Shown here piece by piece: positions 51,089 to 56,705 of a DNA stretch of 56,705 nt. Source of the DNA: an uncultured Azospirillum sp. Its GTDB lineage: Bacteria > Pseudomonadota > Alphaproteobacteria > Azospirillales > Azospirillaceae. The translations under genes were made by a program, and so were the position numbers. Position 1 is the stretch's first letter. Every line of letters begins with the position of its first letter. The notes under the pieces are model-generated. The model made no database searches. It was given only the letters and a program-made list of their open reading frames with translations, and was not told the DNA's origin. The stretch is from positions 1-56,705 of the forward strand of contig NZ_CAMLJP010000027.1 of NCBI RefSeq assembly GCF_946480385.1. The letters are read 5' to 3'.

Positions 51089-52291
51089 ATGGACAGCACA
51101 AACGACAGCCGTACCCCCGCAAGCCTGCCGGATGCATCCCACCGGATCGCGATCGTGTTCGCGACGCCGGGTGCACTCGACGGCGGCGGCGGCATCGGCC
51201 GCATGACGGGTTACGTGGTCGATCAGTTCGACAAGTCGGGCACGACCCGATCCATCATCCTCGATACACGCGGCACCGGTAGCGTTCTGCTGTCACCCTT
51301 ATATCTCGGCCTGACCCTGACGCGCATGGCCTGGATCCTGGCGCGTCGCAAAGCCTCGGTCGTGCACATCAACGTGTCCGAGCGGGCGAGTTTCCTGCGC
51401 AAGGCGGCGGTCCAGGCGGTGGCGGGGCTGATGTCCTGCCCGACAGTGGTCCACCTGCACGGCGCCTCCTTCGTCGAATTCTTCGAGGGCGGCATCTTCG
51501 CCCGCGCCATCAGCCGCTGGCTGTTCAACCGATGCGGCCGGGTGGTGGTGCTGGGCGACAACTGGCGTGATTTCCTGGTCCAGTCGGTCCGCACCGACCC
51601 CCGCAAGATCCGGGTGCTCTACAACGCCGTCCCCGATGTCGGCGCCGACCTCGGCCCGCCAGTGCCGCCGGAACCGGATGCAGTCCTGTCGCTGCTGGTG
51701 CTGGCCAACCTGTCGGAGCGCAAGGGCATCGGCACGCTGCTGCGCGCCGGCGCGCTGCTGAAGGAACGCGGACAGCCCTTCCGGATCACCATCGGCGGCG
51801 GCGGCGACGTCGAGGGCTATCGCACGATGGCGGCCGAACTGGGGATCGCGGAGGAGTGCAGCTTCCTGGGATGGATCGGCCGGGAGGAGGCGCATGCCCA
51901 CATCCGCTCCCACGACATGCTGCTGCTGCCCTCCACCCATGAAGGGCTGCCGATGGTGATCCTGGAAGCGCTGTCGGCGCAGCTGCCGGTCATCACCACG
52001 CCGGTCGGCTCGATCCCGGAGGTGCTGACCGACGGCGAGACCGCTCGGATCATCCCGGTGAACGACCCACAGGCTCTGGCCGACGCCGTCGTCCAGGTCG
52101 GCCATGATCGGGATCTCTATCGACGCCTTGCGGAGAACGGCCGCCGCCTGTTCCTGAAGCAGTTCGTCATCGACGCCTACGCCAAGTCGCTGCTGGCGAT
52201 CTACCAGGAGCTGGACCGCAGCGGCACCGAGCTGTCGGGAGACCTGGACAAGCTCGCCGGATCGGCCGCCACCGCTTCCAAACGACGGTGA
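51089..52291 (+). CDS. GT4-family glycosyltransferase
   Basis: A 400-aa GT-B retaining transferase. N-terminal FATPGALDGGGGIGRMTGYV, VVHLHGASFVEFFEGG, and the C-terminal donor site LLVLANLSERKGIGTLLRAG with LLLPSTHEGLPMVILEALSA (E-G-L-P-x-x-x-x-E). It starts 24 bases after the GT2 gene. It shares its N-terminal architecture and several motifs with the 52670 gene, so the two are probably duplicates. Confidence 0.9.
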   Translation: MDSTNDSRTPASLPDASHRIAIVFATPGALDGGGGIGRMTGYVVDQFDKSGTTRSIILDTRGTGSVLLSPLYLGLTLTRMAWILARRKASVVHINVSERASFLRKAAVQAVAGLMSCPTVVHLHGASFVEFFEGGIFARAISRWLFNRCGRVVVLGDNWRDFLVQSVRTDPRKIRVLYNAVPDVGADLGPPVPPEPDAVLSLLVLANLSERKGIGTLLRAGALLKERGQPFRITIGGGGDVEGYRTMAAELGIAEECSFLGWIGREEAHAHIRSHDMLLLPSTHEGLPMVILEALSAQLPVITTPVGSIPEVLTDGETARIIPVNDPQALADAVVQVGHDRDLYRRLAENGRRLFLKQFVIDAYAKSLLAIYQELDRSGTELSGDLDKLAGSAATASKRR

Positions 52292-52669
52292 TCCAAGGTT
52301 ATGGCGGCTTCGATGATCGGTCTGGAAAACAATCAGGGTGAGTATGACCGGAAGGAAGATGCCCATGCACAGGTTGGGTAACCATACCGGCAAGCCAACC
52401 CGTTCGGTCGCTCCACAGCGTGCGGGTGCCGTATCGCGTAAACTTGCAAGCGGACGTCGCCCGGCCTTTGGTCGCGGCATGTTCCAACCGGCGGCAGCCG
52501 ACCGGCCGCACCACCACGCACCTCCCCGTACGGCCTGAAAAGCAAGCCGATCTGGGACCGAGGCCAAAAACATAACAAGCCCGCCGCAGCCGTCGAAGGA
52601 CGGTCGTCACACGGTAAAAGCCGGGGCGCAACGCAGGAACGGCGGGCCGGGAAAGGATCAGGAGCGGAC
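52292..52669. other. Intergenic region between two GT4 genes
   Basis: About 380 bases. A weak frame at 52338-52538 is Arg/His/Pro-rich and looks like a shadow, and no terminator is seen. A promoter for the second GT4 gene may lie here. Confidence 0.4.
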
Positions 52670-53839
52670 ATGATCTATATCGTCTCCCCCGGCGGCACGC
52701 AGGAGAAAGGCGGAATGGGCCGTGTGGTCGACAACTTCACGACGGATCTGCGGCAAAACTGCCCGGACGTGAAGTTCGAGGTGGTCGACAGCTACGGTCC
52801 CGGCAAATTCCACCTGATGCCGCTCTATTTCGCACGGGCGACCGCCCGTCTGGCCGGCTGCTTCGCCGTCGGCAAGGCCGACCTCGTCCACATCCATATG
52901 GCGGAATATGGCAGTGTCCTGCGCAAGGGCATCCTGATCGCCATGGCCCGCAGCTTCGGCGTGCCGGTCGTCCTGCACCTGCATGGCGGGCGCTTCCCGA
53001 AGCACTTCAAGGACAGCAGCCCGCTGATGCGCTGGGCGATCCGCCGCATGATGGCGATGACCAGCGAGATCGTCGTCCTGGGCGAATTCTGGCGCGACTG
53101 GGTGGCCGAGGCCTTCGGGCCGGAGATGCGGCAGCGCACCACCCTGCTGCACAACGCCGTGCCGGGTCCGGCCTTCCCGCCGGTGCGCGACGACGCGGAG
53201 GAAGGCTTCGCCGGTCCGGTGCGCCTGCTGTTCCTCGGCCGGCTGATCAAGCTGAAAGGCATCGACGTCCTGCTGAATGCGCTCGCCTCCCCCGCCTGCC
53301 GCGACCGGAACTGGCAGGTCACCATCGCCGGCGACGGCGATCTGGAGACCTATCGCGGCCTTGCCACGGACCTCGGCATCGCCGACCGCGTGCGCTTCAC
53401 CGGCTGGCTCGACCAGGCCGGCTGCCGGCGCGAGCTGGCCAACGCCCATGTGCTGGTCCAGCCCTCGATGTTCGAAGGTCTGCCGATGTCGGTTCTGGAA
53501 GCGATGGCGGAGGGGCTGACCATCGTCGCCACCCCGGTCGGCAGCGTTCCGGACGCCATCGCCGACGGTGAGACCGGGCTGCTGGTGCCACCGGGCGATG
53601 TCGCCGCGCTGGCCGACGCGCTGGCGCGGGTGATCGACGACCGCAACCTGCGCCGCAATCTGAGCGCCGGCGCCCGCGCCCGGTGGGAGCGCCAGTTCGA
53701 CGTCGCCGTCTTCCGCGAACGTCTGCTGGAGATCTACCGCCGCAACGCCCGCGGCAGCCTGACCACGACTCCCGCCGTTCCCGCCGGCCCGGTGCCGGCC
53801 TCCGGACCGGCGAGCCATACGAAAAGCACGACCGGCTGA
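52670..53839 (+). CDS. GT4-family glycosyltransferase
   Basis: A 389-aa paralogue of the preceding GT4: IYIVSPGGTQEKGGMGRVVD, VVLHLHGGRFPKHFKDSSPL, LLFLGRLIKLKGIDVLLNAL and VQPSMFEGLPMSVLEAMAEG. The central VVLGEFWRDWV matches VVLGDNWRDFL of the first copy. Acts in the cytoplasm on lipid-linked EPS units. Pro/Ala/Thr-rich tail is not conserved. Confidence 0.9.
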   Translation: MIYIVSPGGTQEKGGMGRVVDNFTTDLRQNCPDVKFEVVDSYGPGKFHLMPLYFARATARLAGCFAVGKADLVHIHMAEYGSVLRKGILIAMARSFGVPVVLHLHGGRFPKHFKDSSPLMRWAIRRMMAMTSEIVVLGEFWRDWVAEAFGPEMRQRTTLLHNAVPGPAFPPVRDDAEEGFAGPVRLLFLGRLIKLKGIDVLLNALASPACRDRNWQVTIAGDGDLETYRGLATDLGIADRVRFTGWLDQAGCRRELANAHVLVQPSMFEGLPMSVLEAMAEGLTIVATPVGSVPDAIADGETGLLVPPGDVAALADALARVIDDRNLRRNLSAGARARWERQFDVAVFRERLLEIYRRNARGSLTTTPAVPAGPVPASGPASHTKSTTG

Positions 53840-53919
53840 CGCCGAGAGCAGCATGCCGCTTCCGGCCAAGGCTGTTCGCGGCCGGAGCCGGAGGCATCGA
53901 CATGAAGGAAGGGGGCACC

Positions 53920-54852
53920 ATGAAAAACGCCATCGCCAATCTGGTGCGCTGGTCGGGATTCGGCGCGATGCAGCGGTTCCTGAAGGCGCGGCACGCCGTC
54001 ACCATCGTCGTCTACCACGACCCGACCCCTGAAGTGCTGCGCGAGCATCTGCGCTGGTATGCCAAGCATTACGGCTTCACCACGCTGGACGCCGTCGCCG
54101 CCGCGATGGAGACCGGCCGCTGGGACAAGCTGCCGGCCTATCCGCTGGTCATCACCTTCGACGACGGGCATCGGAACAACACGGCGCTGGCGCCCGTGTT
54201 CCGCGAGTTCGATTTGCGGCCGACGATCTATCTCTGCAGTCAGATCGTCGGCACCGCCCGTCCCTATTGGTGGAAGACCGCCGCCGCCGACGGCATCGGG
54301 GTGGAGCGGTTGAAGCGGGTGCCCGATCTCGAACGCCGCCGCCTGCTGGCCGAAGCCGGCGACGATCCCGATAGCGACGGCGCCGACCGTCAGGCGATGA
54401 CCTGGGACGAGATCGCGCGGATGACCGATGTCGCCGATTACGGCGCCCACACCCGCACCCACCCGATCCTGCTGCAGTGTGACGACGGCCGCTGTGCCGA
54501 CGAGATCGCGCTGTGCCGTGCTGAGCTGGAGGAGGCGCTGGGCCGGCCATGCCGCCATTTCGCCTTCCCCAACGGCGACTTCAGCGACCGCGAGGTGGAG
54601 GAGATCCGGCGTGCCGGATACCGCACCGCCCGGACCATCGATCCCGGCTGGAACGACGCCTCCACCGACCCGCTGCGCCTGAAGGCCTTCCCCGTGTCCG
54701 ACGATGCGACCGTGGAATGGCTCAGCGTCCAGCTGACCGGCATCCCGGCCCAGCTGCGCAAGCGTAAGGCCGCCATTACCGGTAGTCCGGCCGGCGAGGC
54801 CATGCCCGAATGGGCAGGTTCCATGGCAAAACCCAAGTCCGCAGGCGTATGA
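53920..54852 (+). CDS. NodB-type polysaccharide deacetylase
   Basis: A 310-aa CE4 protein. TFDDGHRNN gives the catalytic Asp and metal Asp; GAHTRTHPILL gives the metal-binding His pair; HFAFPNGDFSD follows. It removes acetyl groups from N- or O-acetyl sugars. There is no signal peptide, so it probably acts on cytoplasmic EPS precursors. ATG at 53920 is preferred because GGAAGGGGG precedes it; ATG at 53902 is alternative. Confidence 0.88.
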   Translation: MKNAIANLVRWSGFGAMQRFLKARHAVTIVVYHDPTPEVLREHLRWYAKHYGFTTLDAVAAAMETGRWDKLPAYPLVITFDDGHRNNTALAPVFREFDLRPTIYLCSQIVGTARPYWWKTAAADGIGVERLKRVPDLERRRLLAEAGDDPDSDGADRQAMTWDEIARMTDVADYGAHTRTHPILLQCDDGRCADEIALCRAELEEALGRPCRHFAFPNGDFSDREVEEIRRAGYRTARTIDPGWNDASTDPLRLKAFPVSDDATVEWLSVQLTGIPAQLRKRKAAITGSPAGEAMPEWAGSMAKPKSAGV

Positions 54853-55189
54853 CCGCCTCCGTGCGCGCCAAGCCGAAGGTCAAGCGGCAAGCGACAAGCC
54901 CTATTACCGGACAACAGAGTGGCTAACCACAGACTTCAATCCACTCCTATCCTTTGATCCCTCGCAAACTGCCTCAATCATCACAATAAAATTGCATATC
55001 ACGCGGATGCGAAAACAAGGAGCCGATCCACCGCGGGACACATGACCAGGGATGGCCGGCCCCACTCCCCCATCCTCATCCCCGCGAGCCGCCCGGCCCC
55101 GACCACACCGAACCCATTTCGACAGACCTCGTTAGACATCGTTTCGACCGAACCCACGTCGACCGAACCCAGCAGGAGTTTTCAGAGAC
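54853..55189. other. Intergenic region before the acyl-activation genes
   Basis: About 340 bases. An AT-rich block at 54970-55000 may be a promoter. A 13-bp direct repeat (TCGACCGAACCCA) lies at 55144-55156 and 55159-55171, period 15, with a third partial copy (CACCGAACCCA) near 55097. No gene seen. Confidence 0.5.
55144..55171. repeat. Tandem 13-bp direct repeat, period 15
   Basis: Two exact copies of TCGACCGAACCCA, just before the Shine-Dalgarno of the ACP gene. Confidence 0.6.
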
Positions 55190-55483
55190 ATGCGGACCGC
55201 CACCCTGACCGACACGACCCTGACCGCTCCCGCCCTGCCGGAAATCCGCGCCTTCATCGTGGAGAATTTCCTGCTCGGCAAGGACTCCGGCTTCGACAAC
55301 AGCGAATCCCTGCTGGAGTCGGGGATCATCGACAGCACCGGCATCATGCACGTCGTCGCCTTCCTGGAAGAGCGCTTCGGCATCGCCGTCGACGATGACG
55401 ACATGATCGCTGACAACCTGGAGTCGGTCGATCGCATCGCCAGCTTCGTCGACCGCAAGCAGGAACTCCGCAACGCCGCCTGA
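55190..55483 (+). CDS. Acyl carrier protein
   Basis: A 97-aa ACP with Ser49 in SGIIDSTGIMHVVAF (D-S-T instead of D-S-L). AGGAG precedes the ATG by 11 bases. It is followed 80 bases later by an acyl-CoA ligase, the same pairing seen at 20-22 kb but from a different lineage. ACP-ligase pairs are known in exosortase-linked EPS loci; no exosortase is visible here. Confidence 0.88.
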   Translation: MRTATLTDTTLTAPALPEIRAFIVENFLLGKDSGFDNSESLLESGIIDSTGIMHVVAFLEERFGIAVDDDDMIADNLESVDRIASFVDRKQELRNAA

Positions 55484-55563
55484 CATCGGTCGAGCGACGG
55501 GCGCCGACGGACAGGCCCAGCGGAAGAGCTCAGCGGAAGGGCGACTGCAAGAAGGACGGTTCC

Positions 55564-56705
55564 ATGGCCCATCTGGTTCACCAGTTCCTCAGCGAGACTG
55601 CCGGGCGGGATCCTTCCCGGACCGCGCTGATTGCCGGGGATGTCCGCCGCAGCTTCGCCGAACTGGACCGCGAGAGCGACGCCGTCGCCTGCGCGCTCCA
55701 GTCGGCCGGGGTGGCTCGCGGCGACCGCGTGGCGGTGATGCTGGAGAACTCGATCGAATATGTCGCCGGCCTGTTCGGCACGTTGAAGGCCGGCGGCGTG
55801 TTCGTGCCCGTCAATCCCTCGACCAAGGCCGACAAGCTGACCTACCTGCTGGCCGATGCCGGCGTCCGGGTCCTGATCGCGCCGGCGGCATTGGCCCGGC
55901 AGGTCCTGCCGGCGCTGGAGGCGGTGGAAACGCCGCCGGCGGTGTTGTGGGTGGGCGCAGCCCTGCCGGCTGGCACATCCGGTCTGCTTTACGCCGACGC
56001 TCTGGCGGCCCCGCATCGCCAGCCGGCCGATCCCGGCCTGATCGACCAGGATCTGGCGGCGATCATGTACACCTCCGGCACCACCGGCCGGCCCAAGGGC
56101 GTGATGCTGACCCACGCCAACTACGTCAACACCAGCTGGTCGATCTCGACCTATCTGGAGAACCGGCCGGACGACGTGGTGATGTGCGTGCTGCCGCTGA
56201 CCTTCGGTTACGGCTTGTCCCAGGTGCTGACCGGCGCCCGCGTCGGCTTCACCCTGGTGCTGGAGCGCTCCTTCGCCTTCCCGATGGAGACGCTGAAGCG
56301 AATGGTGCAGCATCGGGTCACCGGCCTGCCCGGCGTCCCGACCGTCTTCTCCACCCTGCTGGGGCTGGAGGCGGCGAAGACCGCCGATCTCGGCAGCCTG
56401 CGCTACCTGACCAACGCCGCCGCCCCGCTGCCGGCCGCCCATCTCTGCCGGCTGCGCGAGCGTTTCCCGCAGGCCGTCTTCCATTCCATGTACGGCATGA
56501 CCGAGTGCTGCACCCGCATCAGCACGCTCGACCCCGCCGATCTGGACGCCAAGCCCGCCTCGGTGGGACGCGCCATCCCCAATTGCGAAGCCTTCGTCGC
56601 CGACGAGGAGGGCAACCGCCTTCCCCCCGGCCAGGTGGGCGAACTGGTGGTGCGCGGCGCCAACGTGATGCGCGGCTATTGGAACCGGCCGGAGGAAACC
56701 GCCCG
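55564..56705 (+). CDS. AMP-forming acyl-CoA synthetase (cut by window edge)
   Basis: The first 380 residues of an ANL ligase. P-loop MYTSGTTGRPKGVML, SMYGMTECC at A5 and GELVVRGANVMRGYW at A7 are visible; the C-terminal domain is beyond the edge. The N-terminal part is of normal length, unlike the short ligase at 20.1-21.3 kb. It probably loads an acid on the ACP encoded just upstream. Confidence 0.92.
   Translation, partial: MAHLVHQFLSETAGRDPSRTALIAGDVRRSFAELDRESDAVACALQSAGVARGDRVAVMLENSIEYVAGLFGTLKAGGVFVPVNPSTKADKLTYLLADAGVRVLIAPAALARQVLPALEAVETPPAVLWVGAALPAGTSGLLYADALAAPHRQPADPGLIDQDLAAIMYTSGTTGRPKGVMLTHANYVNTSWSISTYLENRPDDVVMCVLPLTFGYGLSQVLTGARVGFTLVLERSFAFPMETLKRMVQHRVTGLPGVPTVFSTLLGLEAAKTADLGSLRYLTNAAAPLPAAHLCRLRERFPQAVFHSMYGMTECCTRISTLDPADLDAKPASVGRAIPNCEAFVADEEGNRLPPGQVGELVVRGANVMRGYWNRPEETA

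Noticed and set aside
52338..52538. Possible 66-aa gene between the two GT4 genes
   Set aside because: Arg/His/Pro-rich, no Shine-Dalgarno, no family; composition is that of a random frame.
1..56705. Insertion sequences, prophage or integrase genes
   Set aside because: I saw no transposase or integrase motifs and no terminal inverted repeats with target duplications.

Overview
The window looks like chromosomal or chromid DNA of a high-GC, motile alphaproteobacterium, most likely an Azospirillum-type rhodospirillalean. The pointers are FlbT, an Azospirillum-like long flagellin, a SUV3-type RNA helicase, sigma54-type promoters next to flagellar genes, TPR-glycosyltransferase fusion proteins and a Wzy-dependent exopolysaccharide (EPS) locus. 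Taxonomy is inferred from gene content only.

Region 1 (1-26.6 kb) is a flagellin and flagellin-modification island. It starts with a partial PP2C phosphatase, a FlgC-like rod protein, a YjfB-like motility protein and a FlaG-like protein. A block of TPR proteins follows: a TPR-only protein, a TPR-methyltransferase, a 1184-aa protein with two TPR-glycosyltransferase (GT) modules, another TPR-only protein, a DUF465 protein, and on the other strand a 1994-aa protein with three TPR-GT modules. The 1994-aa gene is translationally coupled to flbT and lies just downstream of the flagellin gene. The flagellin gene has a good sigma54 -24/-12 promoter and, upstream of it, four GGCA-N5-TGCC palindromes spaced 21, 21 and 18 bp. 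Behind flagellin lies a tightly overlapping minus-strand operon: a GT-B glycosyltransferase, pseI, an SpsF-like cytidylyltransferase, two acyl carrier proteins, an alpha/beta hydrolase, a short AMP-forming acyl ligase, a FabG-like reductase and a KASIII. I read it as a pathway that makes a nonulosonic-acid-type sugar and a small acyl group, joins them, and puts the product on flagellin.

Region 2 (26.4-35.0 kb) is mixed: a small helical protein, a pentapeptide-repeat protein, a hybrid histidine kinase, an unknown 114-aa protein with a RepL-like winged-helix regulator, phosphoglycerate mutase, and a SUV3-like helicase.

Region 3 (35.4 kb to the right edge) is an EPS locus: WecB/TagA-type transferase, Wzc-type tyrosine autokinase, a Tat-lipoprotein GH10 glycosidase, a methyltransferase, a GH5 glycosidase with two CBM60-like modules and a Calx-beta domain, a hexapeptide acetyltransferase, a Wzx flippase, an undecaprenyl-phosphate sugar transferase, a Wzy-like polymerase, a GT2, two paralogous GT4s, a NodB-type deacetylase, an ACP and a partial acyl-CoA ligase cut by the right edge. 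No outer-membrane Wza is seen here.

The most unusual features are the five TPR-GT modules in two opposed genes with a homogenised GT core (a 227-bp exact direct repeat exactly 602 codons apart, plus an inverted copy), and the fatty-acid-like cassette inside the pseudaminate/flagellin locus under a phased sigma54 enhancer array.
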